Positions 16,289 to 25,764 of a DNA stretch of 46,584 nucleotides are shown here, piece by piece; the first letter of the stretch is position 1; each line of letters begins with the position of its first letter. The DNA is from Bacteroidales bacterium (GTDB taxonomy: Bacteria > Bacteroidota > Bacteroidia > Bacteroidales > UBA7960). The stretch spans positions 1-46,584 of the forward strand of contig SKUN01000020.1 in assembly GCA_007129945.1 (NCBI GenBank), given 5' to 3'. The position numbers and the translations under genes are program-made. The notes beneath the pieces are model-generated. The model made no database searches, was not told where the DNA came from, and was given only the letters and a program-made list of their open reading frames with translations.

Positions 16289-17959
16289 TCAGAACAAGCC
16301 TGAAATATTGCCGTCATTGTCAATGTCAATATTCTCCGCCGATGGCTGTGACGGCAGGCCGGGCATACGCATAATGGTTCCGGCAATGGGCACGAGGAAT
16401 CCGGCACCCGATGCCACTTCGAATTCCCGGATCTTGACGGTGAAGTTCTTTGGACGACCAATTTTATAGGGGTCATCAGAAAGGGACTTTTGCGTCTTTG
16501 CCACACAAACAGGCAGTTTATCCAGGCCGAGACGCTCGAACTGGGCGATCTGGGATTTTGCTTTCACCGTGTATTCCACATGATCAGCCCCGTAAAGTTT
16601 GGTCGCAATGGTATGAAGTTTTTTCTCAATGCTCCAGTCAAAATCATACAGGGGGGTAAAACATGTGGTACAGCTGTCGGCTGCCTCCTTCACCAATTTT
16701 GCCAGCTCCAGGGCGCCCTCACCTCCTTTTTCCCATCCTTCATAAATGGCCACCCTTATTCCCAGGTCTTCACAACGCTTTTTCACAATGGCAATTTCCT
16801 CATCGGTATCCGTATAGAACTTATTAATGGCCACCACAGGCTTCAGGTTGAAATGCTGAATGTTCTCTATGTGTTTTTCCAGGTTTTCCAGGCCTTTGGT
16901 AACAGCCTCAGGATTGGGTTCTTTGAGCGATGGCAGCTTGACCCCGCCGTGATACTTCAGGGCCCGGATGGTGGCTACGATCACCGAAGCATTGGGCGTC
17001 AGCCCACCATACTGGGATTTGATATCCAGGAATTTCTCCGCTCCCAGTTCGGAAGCAAAACCAGCCTCGGTAACGACGTAATCAGACAAGGACAACCCCA
17101 TCCTGGTAGCAATGAGGGTATTGGTGCCCTGCGCAATGTTCGCAAAGGGACCCCCGTGCACAATCGCAGGATTGCCTTCGATGCTTTGTACCAGGTTGGG
17201 CATGATGGCATATTTCATCAGGGCCGCCATGGCACCCTCAGCTTTGAACTCTTTGGCATACACAGGCTCATCGTCATAGGTAAAACCAACCAGGATATTT
17301 CCGAACTTTTCTTTCAGGTCTTCCAGGTCTTTGGCCAGACACAATGCCGCCATCACCTCTGATGCTGCCGTAATGTCAAAACCCGTTTCACGGGGAACAC
17401 CCTGTTTTCTTCCTCCAAGACCTATGATGATGTTTCGCAGGGCCCTTTCATTCATGTCAATCACCCGCTTCCAGACAATTTTCCGCGGGTCAAGCTTCAA
17501 AAAGTTATTCTTGCTTTGCAGATGATTATCGACCAGTGCTGAAAGGAGGTTATGCGTTTTTTCCACGGCCCCCAGGTCCCCGGTGAAATGCAGGTTGATG
17601 TCTTCCATGGGAAGCACCTGGGCGCGTCCGCCGCCGGCAGCTCCCCCCTTGATCCCGAAAACAGGGCCCAGTGAAGGCTCCCGGATCACGACGGTGGACT
17701 TCACCCCCATCTTATTCAGTCCTTCAGAAAGACCAATAGAGGTGGTGGTCTTTCCTTCACCGGCCGGAGTCGGGGTAATGGCGGTGACCAGCACCAGTTT
17801 CTTTTTGGATGCGGCCTTTTCATCAATCAGTTTAAGGGGCAGTTTGGCCATGTATCTTCCTATCTGGTAGAGATCAGCCTCTTCCACACCCAGCTTGGCC
17901 GCCACTTCCGTAATTGGGCGCATCTCAGCCTCCCTGGCAATGTCAAGATCGGTTTTCAT
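16289..17959 (-). CDS. fhs: Formate-tetrahydrofolate ligase
   Basis: Makes 10-formyl-tetrahydrofolate from formate, THF and ATP, feeding purine and methionyl-tRNA formylation or the Wood-Ljungdahl methyl branch. The 556-residue length is standard. The P-loop-like TPTPAGEGKTTT lies at about 63-73, followed by REPSLGPVFGIKGGAAGGG, the long FTGD...HNLL segment and a C-terminal MPGLPSQPSA. It reads away from the M1 aminopeptidase across a 139-base divergent region. No other one-carbon enzyme is adjacent, so this copy may serve general biosynthesis. Confidence 0.97.
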   Translation of the reverse strand: MKTDLDIAREAEMRPITEVAAKLGVEEADLYQIGRYMAKLPLKLIDEKAASKKKLVLVTAITPTPAGEGKTTTSIGLSEGLNKMGVKSTVVIREPSLGPVFGIKGGAAGGGRAQVLPMEDINLHFTGDLGAVEKTHNLLSALVDNHLQSKNNFLKLDPRKIVWKRVIDMNERALRNIIIGLGGRKQGVPRETGFDITAASEVMAALCLAKDLEDLKEKFGNILVGFTYDDEPVYAKEFKAEGAMAALMKYAIMPNLVQSIEGNPAIVHGGPFANIAQGTNTLIATRMGLSLSDYVVTEAGFASELGAEKFLDIKSQYGGLTPNASVIVATIRALKYHGGVKLPSLKEPNPEAVTKGLENLEKHIENIQHFNLKPVVAINKFYTDTDEEIAIVKKRCEDLGIRVAIYEGWEKGGEGALELAKLVKEAADSCTTCFTPLYDFDWSIEKKLHTIATKLYGADHVEYTVKAKSQIAQFERLGLDKLPVCVAKTQKSLSDDPYKIGRPKNFTVKIREFEVASGAGFLVPIAGTIMRMPGLPSQPSAENIDIDNDGNISGLF

Positions 17960-18098
17960 AATCGTCCGTTTTTAGTTGAATGAATATACTGTTAAGATAA
18001 ACAATTTTATTGTTAAGTAAAACCGGGAAGGATTCATTTTGTTTTATTTACCAGGTAATTTCTCTGTATATTCGTGCAGACCAACATTATACCATCCC

Positions 18099-20405
18099 AT
18101 GCGAATTGTTCTCTTTCCGGTACTTTTTGTCCTTGCAATGGCATTATTTTGCACATCCTGCCTGAACAACCAGAGCCGGCTCCCCGAGAAAGGAGTCAGC
18201 CAGGAACTTGCCCGCCAGAGATATAATCAGATTTCCCGGCCGGCCTATGAACTTTCTTTTCACATCCCGGCCACAAAAGCTGAACCGGTTGCAGGAACAG
18301 CCACCATCACTTTTACCCACGAAGACCCGCCCAATGATGTCATCCTGGATTTCGATGGAGGCAGTGACCATATTCACCAGGTCAAAATCAACGGTGAAGC
18401 GGCTGATTACGACATGGTGAACGGCCACCTGCTGCTTTCCCGGTCGTTCATCCGGCAGGGACACAACAGGGTGTATGTGGAGTTTACCTCCGGTGAACAG
18501 GCCATGAACCGGTCAGAGGAGTTTTTATACACCCTGGTGGTTCCGGATCGTGCTTCAACTGTGTTCCCTTGTTTTGACCAACCCGACCTGAAGGCCGTTT
18601 TTTCACTGAATCTGGAGCTGCCTGAAACATGGACGGCCATTGCCAACGGTGAACTGACCCTGGAACAACAGCAAAACGGACGCCGCACCATGTTTTTTTC
18701 ACCGGATCAGCCCATTCCCACTTACCTGTTCGCTTTTGCTGCCGGGGTTTTTCAAACTGAATCCATGACAAGGGGAAACAGAACCATCACCCTCTTCCAC
18801 CGGGAAGACAGAGACGACCGTTTACAAACCAACCTGGATGACATTTTTGAATTGCATTTCAGTGCCCTGGACTGGCTGGAAACCTACACGGGCATCCCCT
18901 ATCCCTTTTTAAAGTTTGAGATGGCACTGCTGCCGGGGTTTCAGTACAGCGGAATGGAGCATCCGGGTGCCATATGGTACCGCGACAACAGGCTGATCCT
19001 TGACGAAGAGCCGGCCAGGACGGAGGCCTTGTCAAGGGCTGCGTTGATCGCCCATGAGACGGCCCATATGTGGTTTGGCAACCTGGTGACCATGGAATGG
19101 TTCGATGATGTATGGCTGAAAGAAGTGTTTGCCGGATTCATGGCCGACAAAATCACCCATCCGCAATACCCGGAAATTAACCATGAACTTGAATTTTTCC
19201 TGACCCATTACCCCAGGGCTCTTGCCGTAGACCGAAGCCAGGGCACGCATCCCATCAAGCAGGAGCTGGAAAATCTGAAGCTGGCCGGCACCTTGTACGG
19301 AGCCATTATATACAACAAAGCACCCATTGTATTCCGCAACCTTGAAGAAATTATGGGACAGGAGAGTTTTCGCCTGGCGGTACAGGAATATCTCCGCACT
19401 TATGCCATGGACAATGCCGACTGGGACGACCTGGCGGAAATCTTTGACCGCCACAGCAAACAGGATCTCGAACAATGGAGTGAACGCTGGATCTATGGAA
19501 CAGGGATGCCGGAGATATCCACGGAAGGGATGGATGAGGAAACCGCCAGGGCGGCCCGTTACCTGAAGATGCACGAAAGGTTCCTGGACGGAGAGGGGGA
19601 TGTCTATACATATTTCCGGGAGCTGAAAGCACAGATCAGGCGGGAAGAAAGCCACAGAATTGCCACTTACCTCCTGCACAACCTGGATGAAGTTTTCTGG
19701 CGGTTTTTTGATCAGGATGCCAGGATGCGCCATGCGGCGGCACTGGAAAGTTTATTGTGGGACAGAGTGCAGCAAAGCCCGGCATCTGAGAAAAACAGCT
19801 ACCTTGGGTATTATGCCTCCGTGGTTCTCACCGACAGCGGTACCAACAGGCTGGTAGCCCTCCTGGAAGGGTCCCCGGAAATACCCGGACATTCATTACC
19901 GGAAGAAAGACGGTTCAACCTGATTGCAGCCCTGAAACTGAGAGACCACCCGGAGGCACCCCGGCTGTTGCAGGAGCTGAAAGAGCATACCGCCAGTGCG
20001 GACCGCCAAAGGCGTATTGCCTTTGTACAACCGGCGCTGTCATCTGACCCGTCTGTGCGGGAAGCATTTTTTTATGGTCTTGCCAACCCTGACAACCGGC
20101 GGCCTGAACCCTGGGCAATTGAAGGTCTCGGCTATTTCCATCACCCACTGAGGCATTCGCACAGTGTGAAATTCATAACCCCGGGCCTCGAACTGCTGGA
20201 AGAAGTTCAGGAAACAGGTGATATCTTTTTCCCCTTACGCTGGCTTGAGGCCACATTCAGGGGCTATGGCTGCCGGGAGAGCGTTACGGCTACCTGGGAA
20301 TTTCTTGAGCAAGACACTGATTTACACCCAAACCTTCGTCTGAAAACCCTTCAGGCCGCAGACCTGATGTTCCGTGCAGCTTCGCGCAGCCCGGAACCGG
20401 GTTGA
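18099..20405 (+). CDS. M1-family zinc aminopeptidase, lipoprotein
   Basis: A 768-residue peptidase. The ATG at 18099 is chosen over an upstream codon at 18039 because it begins a lipoprotein signal peptide ending FCTSC (Cys21), and a near-match -7 box (TATATTCG, 18067-18074) lies between the two. The exopeptidase motif appears as YSGMEHPG, and the zinc site is HETAH with a downstream Glu in WLKEVFAGF (His319, Glu320, His323, Glu342 in this numbering). The N-terminal half is the usual beta-sandwich; the part after about 480 is helical. It probably trims peptides at the periplasmic or outer face of the envelope. It ends one base before the convergent barrel gene. Confidence 0.92.
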   Translation: MRIVLFPVLFVLAMALFCTSCLNNQSRLPEKGVSQELARQRYNQISRPAYELSFHIPATKAEPVAGTATITFTHEDPPNDVILDFDGGSDHIHQVKINGEAADYDMVNGHLLLSRSFIRQGHNRVYVEFTSGEQAMNRSEEFLYTLVVPDRASTVFPCFDQPDLKAVFSLNLELPETWTAIANGELTLEQQQNGRRTMFFSPDQPIPTYLFAFAAGVFQTESMTRGNRTITLFHREDRDDRLQTNLDDIFELHFSALDWLETYTGIPYPFLKFEMALLPGFQYSGMEHPGAIWYRDNRLILDEEPARTEALSRAALIAHETAHMWFGNLVTMEWFDDVWLKEVFAGFMADKITHPQYPEINHELEFFLTHYPRALAVDRSQGTHPIKQELENLKLAGTLYGAIIYNKAPIVFRNLEEIMGQESFRLAVQEYLRTYAMDNADWDDLAEIFDRHSKQDLEQWSERWIYGTGMPEISTEGMDEETARAARYLKMHERFLDGEGDVYTYFRELKAQIRREESHRIATYLLHNLDEVFWRFFDQDARMRHAAALESLLWDRVQQSPASEKNSYLGYYASVVLTDSGTNRLVALLEGSPEIPGHSLPEERRFNLIAALKLRDHPEAPRLLQELKEHTASADRQRRIAFVQPALSSDPSVREAFFYGLANPDNRRPEPWAIEGLGYFHHPLRHSHSVKFITPGLELLEEVQETGDIFFPLRWLEATFRGYGCRESVTATWEFLEQDTDLHPNLRLKTLQAADLMFRAASRSPEPG

Positions 20406-20406
20406 T

Positions 20407-20973
20407 CTACAGGCTGACATCAACCCCTACGCGGAAAAACGGGTTGTCCATATAGGCCTGGCTGTTTTCATTGAAGTTATAAAGGAGCAACAGGTTCAGT
20501 CGTGCCCGATGCGAAAGATGCAGTGCATAGCCGGCCCCAAGGAGAAAATTGTCTTCACGGATGGAGGGCCTGTCTTCTTCCCCGACTACCCCTGTTGGAA
20601 GCGGGCGGCGCGACTCAAGCCATAACCTCTCATATTCTCCGTGCAGAAAAAGATTGGAAACCGTCCGCAGGCGTGCAAATACATTGGCCCCGTAGGTATG
20701 AGAAGAATAATTGTCTACCCCCCAGCTATCGTGGGTATACTGATAAACTCCGCCGATACCTGCAGAAAAGCGGTTTGTAATACGATAACCGGCATGCAGA
20801 TGCACCCCGATGGAGGTAAAAGTCCCGAACTGCAACCCCACAAATCCTCCCACAAACACGCGCTCACGCGGGGAGAGCTCATCCACGCTGCGTTCATCGG
20901 CATACAACCGGGACGGTGTCCACACCATCAGGGCAGCAAAAAAAACCACCACAAATAACTTTCTCATATTCAT
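20407..20973 (-). CDS. Small outer-membrane beta-barrel protein
   Basis: A 188-residue protein of unknown function. A signal peptide (MRKLFVVVFFAALMVWTPSRLYA) is followed by amphipathic strands such as VFVGGFVGLQFG, IGVHLHAGYRI, FSAGIGGVYQY and NFLLGAGYAL, and it ends in FFRVGVDVSL, a typical barrel-closing C-terminus. Start candidates are ATG 20973 and ATG 20967; the signal peptide fits both. The frame remains open to 21021, but that would overlap pabB. It follows pabB by 14 bases on the same strand. Confidence 0.65.
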   Translation of the reverse strand: MNMRKLFVVVFFAALMVWTPSRLYADERSVDELSPRERVFVGGFVGLQFGTFTSIGVHLHAGYRITNRFSAGIGGVYQYTHDSWGVDNYSSHTYGANVFARLRTVSNLFLHGEYERLWLESRRPLPTGVVGEEDRPSIREDNFLLGAGYALHLSHRARLNLLLLYNFNENSQAYMDNPFFRVGVDVSL

Positions 20974-20987
20974 CAATTGATAAGGTT

Positions 20988-22289
20988 TTAGCCCAGTACA
21001 GCCCTGGCCTTCAGCAGACATTCCTCATATTCCCTTTCCGGCACAGAGGCTGCAGTGATGGCACCACCGGCCATATAGCCAAGATACGCATTTTTCGCAT
21101 TATACTGCAAGCTGCGGATGACCACATTGAAGTCAAAGTCTTTTTCCGGGCTGATGTACCCGACAGATCCGGAATACAACCCCCTGCGGGTGTCTTCATA
21201 TTGCTCAATGAGCTCCATGGCCCTGACTTTCGGGGCCCCCGTCATCGACCCCATGGGAAATGCATAGCGGATGGCATCGAGGTAATGGCAGGACGGATCC
21301 AGGCGGGAGACAATCGTAGAAATCATCTGATGCACATGACTGAAAGAATAAATCCCGAAAAGCTCCTCCACTTTCACGCTGTCTCTTTGTGCAGAACGTG
21401 ACAGGTCGTTACGCACCAGGTCAACGATCATCACGTTCTCACTTCTCTCCTTGGGGTCTTCAAACAATTTCTGGCGACTCCTGGTATCTTCAGCCATATT
21501 GTCGCCGCGGGCACTGGTCCCTTTGATAGGCTGTGCTATCAGTCGCTCTCCCTGCTTCTTCATAAAACGTTCGGGGCTGGCACACATGAGGTATTTCTCA
21601 TCCAGCATATAGAAACAGGAGAAGGGTGTTGGCGAGGAGCGATTGAGCCAGTCGTAAAAAACCAGCGGATCCACGTTTATGTTCTCCCGGAAAAATTCCA
21701 CGCAATAGTTAAGTTCATAAATGTCTCCCGCCTGGATATGAGCTTTAATGGCGTGAAGCTGACGAAGGTAACGGGCCCTGGAAACACGGGGCTGGAGACC
21801 AGGAACACCCGGATGAACCAGGTGGTTCTCCTCTGCCGACATCAGGGCATTATAGACATATTCAGGATCCGACAGTTTACCAAAGCCAGGGAGGCAACCG
21901 ATGCGGCATCCACCCCTTTTACCGGGGAGTACCACAACCACCGGGCGAAAAAAATGGGCAGGAGGCATTCCCATCGGATCCGGGTTCTCTGAATTCAGGT
22001 TCTCCAGCTGGTTTTTCAATTCGTAGGATAAAAAGCCGAACAGCCAGTCGTTATGGCTGTCGGCAAAATCCCTCAGCTCCTGAAAAGTATTGCGAAAAGG
22101 ACCCGCAAAGAGATCGGCTGCACCAAAAGCGAACGCCCAGGGCAAACCGGAATATTGATCATGACCATATCCGTTGGAATTCAAAAAAACAGCAGTCCCG
22201 GTATGCCTGCGGATCCACTGCAGCACCTTACCGTATGCTTTTCCGAAATCAGGAGAGTCACGGAACTCACTGTAAAATCTTTCGCTCAT
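20988..22289 (-). CDS. pabB: Aminodeoxychorismate synthase component I
   Basis: A 433-residue chorismate-utilising enzyme that makes 4-amino-4-deoxychorismate for folate. The discriminating motif is PIKGTSARG at 254-262: a lysine (Lys256) in place of the alanine of anthranilate synthase TrpE (PIAGT). Other family blocks are DIYELNYC, SPERF, ERSENVMIVDLVRNDL and GSMTGAPKVRAMELIE. An exact -7 box lies at 22312-22319 on the minus strand. The glutamine amidotransferase PabA and lyase PabC are not nearby. Its product pathway meets that of folK at dihydropteroate. Confidence 0.93.
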   Translation of the reverse strand: MSERFYSEFRDSPDFGKAYGKVLQWIRRHTGTAVFLNSNGYGHDQYSGLPWAFAFGAADLFAGPFRNTFQELRDFADSHNDWLFGFLSYELKNQLENLNSENPDPMGMPPAHFFRPVVVVLPGKRGGCRIGCLPGFGKLSDPEYVYNALMSAEENHLVHPGVPGLQPRVSRARYLRQLHAIKAHIQAGDIYELNYCVEFFRENINVDPLVFYDWLNRSSPTPFSCFYMLDEKYLMCASPERFMKKQGERLIAQPIKGTSARGDNMAEDTRSRQKLFEDPKERSENVMIVDLVRNDLSRSAQRDSVKVEELFGIYSFSHVHQMISTIVSRLDPSCHYLDAIRYAFPMGSMTGAPKVRAMELIEQYEDTRRGLYSGSVGYISPEKDFDFNVVIRSLQYNAKNAYLGYMAGGAITAASVPEREYEECLLKARAVLG

Positions 22290-22311
22290 GATCTTGTTAA
22301 TTAGAAGGGTG

Positions 22312-22319
22312 CAAAGGTA
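22312..22319 (-). promoter_or_regulatory. -7 box of pabB
   Basis: Reads TACCTTTG on the minus strand, an exact TAnnTTTG, giving a leader of about 16 bases to the pabB ATG. It faces another exact box only 29 bases away serving the divergent gene. Confidence 0.6.
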
Positions 22320-22347
22320 CGGCTTTTGATTTTACTGAAGGAATCCT

Positions 22348-22355
22348 TACATTTG
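22348..22355 (+). promoter_or_regulatory. -7 box of the LolA-like gene
   Basis: TACATTTG, an exact TAnnTTTG. It implies a transcription start near 22362 and a leader of about 74 bases before the ATG at 22436. Confidence 0.55.
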
Positions 22356-22435
22356 ATTAAACAACAACGTGCCAGAAACGTTTTGCACATTTCAATCTGC
22401 TTCGCTTCAGTCTTACAAACCAAAAAGGATGAATT

Positions 22436-23284
22436 ATGAAGAAACACTTAACAAAATGGGCTTTGACCCTGATGATCTCCGGCCTGTCGTTTGGCATGGC
22501 CATTCCGGCGCTGGCCCAGCCGGCCGACACCAGGGCAGCTGAGATACTGCAAACTGTCCGGCAGGAATACGAACGTTCCATTGAAAACATTGATGATTAC
22601 AAGGTGGTATCCGACATGTACACCACCTATTACAAAAAAGCATATGAGAATGGACGTCCCTATTTCAGGTCGCGCACAGAAACTGATGTTCTGGGCGGAG
22701 TGGAAAGCACTTCCAGTGTGTCTGATGCGGAACTTTTTTCTCCCGAGACTTTTGAAGTCCTTCAGAACAATGCCATTTTCGAGGGCACCGAAACAATTGA
22801 CGGCTACGAAGTCCACATCATTTACATTGAAGAGATCGAGGGCCTTTTGGAAGACGAGGATGACCTGGATGAAACCCTGACAGACATGCGTATTTTTATC
22901 GACACCCAGAGCTGGGTGATGCGGCAAATGGCTTTTTCTGTGCAGGCCGCCATGGAAGACGGAATGGTGCGTGAGGTAGAACCGGTCATCCGGTTCAGAG
23001 ACTATCGCAATCACGAGGGAATGCTGATCCCCTGGGAAACAGTGACCATCATCTCAGGGCTGGACGATGCGCTTTCTGATGAAGAAAGGCAGGAAGCAGA
23101 AGCAGGCCTCAGGGAAATGGAACGGGAACTGGAGAATATGCCGGAAGCACAACGCGACATGGTGAAACGGATGATGGGTGACCAGCTGGAGCAACTCAGG
23201 AACATCCTGGCCGGCGACCAGATGGAATTTATCACCCGTGTGCATGAAGTAGCGGTTAATATCGGGGTGGAGGGCTTTGATTAA
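22436..23284 (+). CDS. Secreted LolA-like protein of unknown function
   Basis: A 282-residue protein with a cleavable signal peptide (LMISGLSFGMAIPALAQ). The mature part has paired-strand segments like the LolA/outer-membrane lipoprotein-sorting fold: IDDYKVVSDMYTTYYKK, RSRTETDVLGG, DGYEVHIIYIEE, MRIFIDTQSWVMRQM and IRFRDYRNHEGMLIPWETV. The final third is a charged helix (residues about 205-265) with many Glu and Arg, unlike classic LolA, so a lipid- or lipoprotein-carrier role is only a guess. It has its own promoter and converges with the acyltransferase-like gene, 9 bases apart. Confidence 0.6.
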   Translation: MKKHLTKWALTLMISGLSFGMAIPALAQPADTRAAEILQTVRQEYERSIENIDDYKVVSDMYTTYYKKAYENGRPYFRSRTETDVLGGVESTSSVSDAELFSPETFEVLQNNAIFEGTETIDGYEVHIIYIEEIEGLLEDEDDLDETLTDMRIFIDTQSWVMRQMAFSVQAAMEDGMVREVEPVIRFRDYRNHEGMLIPWETVTIISGLDDALSDEERQEAEAGLREMERELENMPEAQRDMVKRMMGDQLEQLRNILAGDQMEFITRVHEVAVNIGVEGFD

Positions 23285-23293
23285 CCCCCTGGT

Positions 23294-24133
23294 TCACCAC
23301 TTGATCAGGTAATAGGGGTCTGCTTTTACTTTTTCTGTCACAAAGTGATACAACTCCAGCATGCTGAATGCATAAAGCAGCACACCACCGGCTTTATGTG
23401 TCCGGACAATGCGTGTTTTTGCAAGATCCCGCTTCAGACGGATCTTGTTCCACCACACAAAGCCCTTGACTGAATAAGCGGGACGGTTTGCGTGGATGGG
23501 ATAAGATAGTAAGGTGTCCTGACCTTTTTCCCGGATGATGTATTCATCATCATAAAAATCCAGGTACGGCACGCGTTGCTCATATTCAACAAGGTGGATC
23601 AGGCTGCAGGTCACGAAATCCAGGCCGATATTCAGACAATAAAAATTTTGATCTGCCATCTGGCGAAAAACAGCCCCCCGCGAAAAAGAGAGGTCCCCCT
23701 TTTTAAAATCACAGGCCCCGCGGGCCATGACCGAATAACAGGGATCGTGGTTCCTGAATTGGCTGTCGCGGAAAAACTGCCGGGCAAAAGCACCATAAGC
23801 CGGAATTTCCCTTTCAGGATCAAATACTTTTGTTTTTCTGACCTTTGGTGTAAATGCCTGTGAAACGACCAGCGAAAAACGATCTTGCAGAAGGTTGCGC
23901 AGGTAATTGTACACATCCGGACCAGGGGTGAAACTGCGCACCGCTGAAAGTGACACATGCACAAAGACCTTGTCTGAAGGGATCTCTTTGATGAACCGCT
24001 CAAAGGCAATCCCTGCTTTTTTGTCGTAGGTCCATTTTTTCCGCAAGGCGGGGTGTTGTTTAATCATCCGCCTGAGGTAAAAATACCCGACAGTACTGTA
24101 CACGCTAATTTTTCTGATTAAATATCGGACCAT
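23294..24133 (-). CDS. AAC(3)-fold acyltransferase-like protein
   Basis: A 279-residue protein resembling the aminoglycoside 3-N-acetyltransferase family. FVHVSLSAV matches the 'hHsSLs' acetyl-CoA-binding strand, and DPEREIPAYGAFARQFFRDSQ then RNHDPCYSVMARG match the 'DPR.TPS..G...E.FR...g..RS.HP..S' block, with His138 next to an Asp-Pro. The ATG at 24133 is preferred to a TTG at 24160. The gene follows the flippase by 30 bases on the same strand, so it may modify a surface glycan or lipid-linked sugar rather than an antibiotic. Weak similarity to the resistance enzymes makes a resistance function unlikely. Confidence 0.6.
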   Translation of the reverse strand: MVRYLIRKISVYSTVGYFYLRRMIKQHPALRKKWTYDKKAGIAFERFIKEIPSDKVFVHVSLSAVRSFTPGPDVYNYLRNLLQDRFSLVVSQAFTPKVRKTKVFDPEREIPAYGAFARQFFRDSQFRNHDPCYSVMARGACDFKKGDLSFSRGAVFRQMADQNFYCLNIGLDFVTCSLIHLVEYEQRVPYLDFYDDEYIIREKGQDTLLSYPIHANRPAYSVKGFVWWNKIRLKRDLAKTRIVRTHKAGGVLLYAFSMLELYHFVTEKVKADPYYLIKW

Positions 24134-24163
24134 CAATCCCGGTGTGGTTTCATCCAACAATAA

Positions 24164-25660
24164 TTACTGCCTGAAATAGTCAGCAATCTGTATTACAAGT
24201 TTACGTGCCCATAAATTCAGGTCCTGTGATATCCCGAGCACCCAGACCGGCCAAAGGAAAAGCACAATCGTAATCAATGAACGCAGGACAAGATCTGCGA
24301 AAACATTCGGACCCATGCCGGTTTGCCACGAGGCGGCCATGATGACCACCATCAGGCCGGGCACCCATAACTGCCGCTTTTCAAAGGGTTGTATCCCGAA
24401 ATGTACATAAATAAAGATCAGGCGAACAAGATTGAATAACACAAGGGTCAGCATGCTGGCGAAAGCAGCACCTTCAGCCCCCCAGAGGGGGATAAAAAGC
24501 AAGTTGGCCACAATGGCAAACCCGACCATCCCAAGGGTAAAATACAGGTCATACCTGTACTTTTTGGAGGTGGTCAGAATGGTGGCGTTCAGCCCGGCAC
24601 TCATGTCAAACAACTTCCCGATCCCCAGTAAAAGAAAAATATAACGACCTGCCTGATACTCATCCGGCATAAAGTAAAAAATGGCATCCAGGTTCACCCA
24701 CAGCAGCAGAAAGAGCAGCCCCCCCACCACCAGGTTGCCTGCGGTAGCCTTACGGTAAACCTCCTCCATGTGCCCCATGGCGCGTGTTTTCCAATAAGCC
24801 GCGATCAGAGGGGCAGAAACTTTGACCATAGACCGGTAAGGGATCAGCATCACCGACGTCATAAAGATCATGGTGGTATACACCCCGGCAACCCCCAGGT
24901 TGATCATACCGGCCACCATAAGGGAGTCAACGCTGATCAGGAGGAAAGTACTCAGGTTATTCAGCAGGGAGTATAACCCGTATACAAACATTATTTTACC
25001 CAGACGCCTGAGCAGCGGCGGCCACGCAGGCCGTACCTGAAGCCAGCCCTTTGCGGCGGTATATCCGATGAGGATCACCGCGGGCAGGCAATAGGCAACC
25101 ACATACACCACCACAAAGCCCGGAAAAGAGATCACTCCCAGCGCAAAAAGGCTGATGGAAACCGTTACCAGCAAACGCAGTACCACCTCATGCGTCACTG
25201 ACGGGATGACGTTCTTGTAGAGGCAACGCAAATACGACTCAAACAGGTTGAAAAACAGGGTGGCCAGACCGAGCGGGATCAGGTACAACGCATAATCCAC
25301 CAGCAGGGGGCTGGAGTCACCATAAAGCATGACAAATGGCCGCTGAAAAACCAGGAAGAGCAATGTGGCCAGGGTAAATCCTGCAAGCGACAAAGCCAAG
25401 ACACCGAAAAGAAAACCATGATGCTGATTTTTCGGGTCGTTGAAGAAGGGGAAAAACCGGAGAATAATGTTTCTGGACCCCAGGGCCGCCACTTGCGCAT
25501 AGATCAGCGATATGGTGATCATCAGATTTGCAAGCCCCACCTGCTCAGTGGTCAGGAAATTGGTAAACAAAAAAAGCTTATTCAGGTACCCGATCACGGC
25601 ACCTGCATAAGCAATCAGGGAAATGCGAAAACTGTCACGCTGAACGATGCCCATGGCCAT
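24164..25660 (-). CDS. Wzx/MurJ-like polysaccharide flippase
   Basis: A 498-residue membrane protein with about 12-14 hydrophobic segments, matching the oligosaccharide flippase (MOP superfamily) layout: an N-terminal RISLIAYAGAVIGYLNKLFLFTNFLT helix pair, then LGSRNIILRFFPFF, and a C-terminal half repeating the pattern (YRYDLYFTLGMVGFAIVANLL). It would flip a lipid-linked glycan across the inner membrane. It has an exact -7 box only 12 bases upstream of the first ATG; another in-frame ATG lies two codons later. No glycosyltransferase genes are nearby, which is unusual for a Wzx gene. Confidence 0.82.
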   Translation of the reverse strand: MAMGIVQRDSFRISLIAYAGAVIGYLNKLFLFTNFLTTEQVGLANLMITISLIYAQVAALGSRNIILRFFPFFNDPKNQHHGFLFGVLALSLAGFTLATLLFLVFQRPFVMLYGDSSPLLVDYALYLIPLGLATLFFNLFESYLRCLYKNVIPSVTHEVVLRLLVTVSISLFALGVISFPGFVVVYVVAYCLPAVILIGYTAAKGWLQVRPAWPPLLRRLGKIMFVYGLYSLLNNLSTFLLISVDSLMVAGMINLGVAGVYTTMIFMTSVMLIPYRSMVKVSAPLIAAYWKTRAMGHMEEVYRKATAGNLVVGGLLFLLLWVNLDAIFYFMPDEYQAGRYIFLLLGIGKLFDMSAGLNATILTTSKKYRYDLYFTLGMVGFAIVANLLFIPLWGAEGAAFASMLTLVLFNLVRLIFIYVHFGIQPFEKRQLWVPGLMVVIMAASWQTGMGPNVFADLVLRSLITIVLFLWPVWVLGISQDLNLWARKLVIQIADYFRQ

Positions 25661-25672
25661 TGTTTATCCAAA

Positions 25673-25680
25673 CAAATGTA
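25673..25680 (-). promoter_or_regulatory. -7 box of the flippase gene, very short leader
   Basis: Reads TACATTTG on the minus strand. The predicted transcription start near 25666 leaves only about six bases before the first ATG (25660) or twelve before the second (25654), suggesting a nearly leaderless mRNA. Confidence 0.5.
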
Positions 25681-25764
25681 CACGAAATTTATTTGATGTG
25701 TCTCCTCTAAGTAAAATGAGGAAGGCCGTGCGGGACAAGTTAAAAACCATCCGGCCGGAAAGCA

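Noticed and set aside
16490..17362. Plus-strand open frame opposite fhs (290 codons)
   Set aside because: Shadow of the highly conserved fhs gene; its translation shows no family motif.
19032..19733. Minus-strand open frame opposite the M1 aminopeptidase (233 codons)
   Set aside because: It covers the zinc-site coding region of the peptidase in reverse and shows no domain.
23294..24133. Aminoglycoside resistance gene
   Set aside because: Only fold-level similarity to AAC(3) is visible, and the flippase neighbour suggests envelope metabolism.
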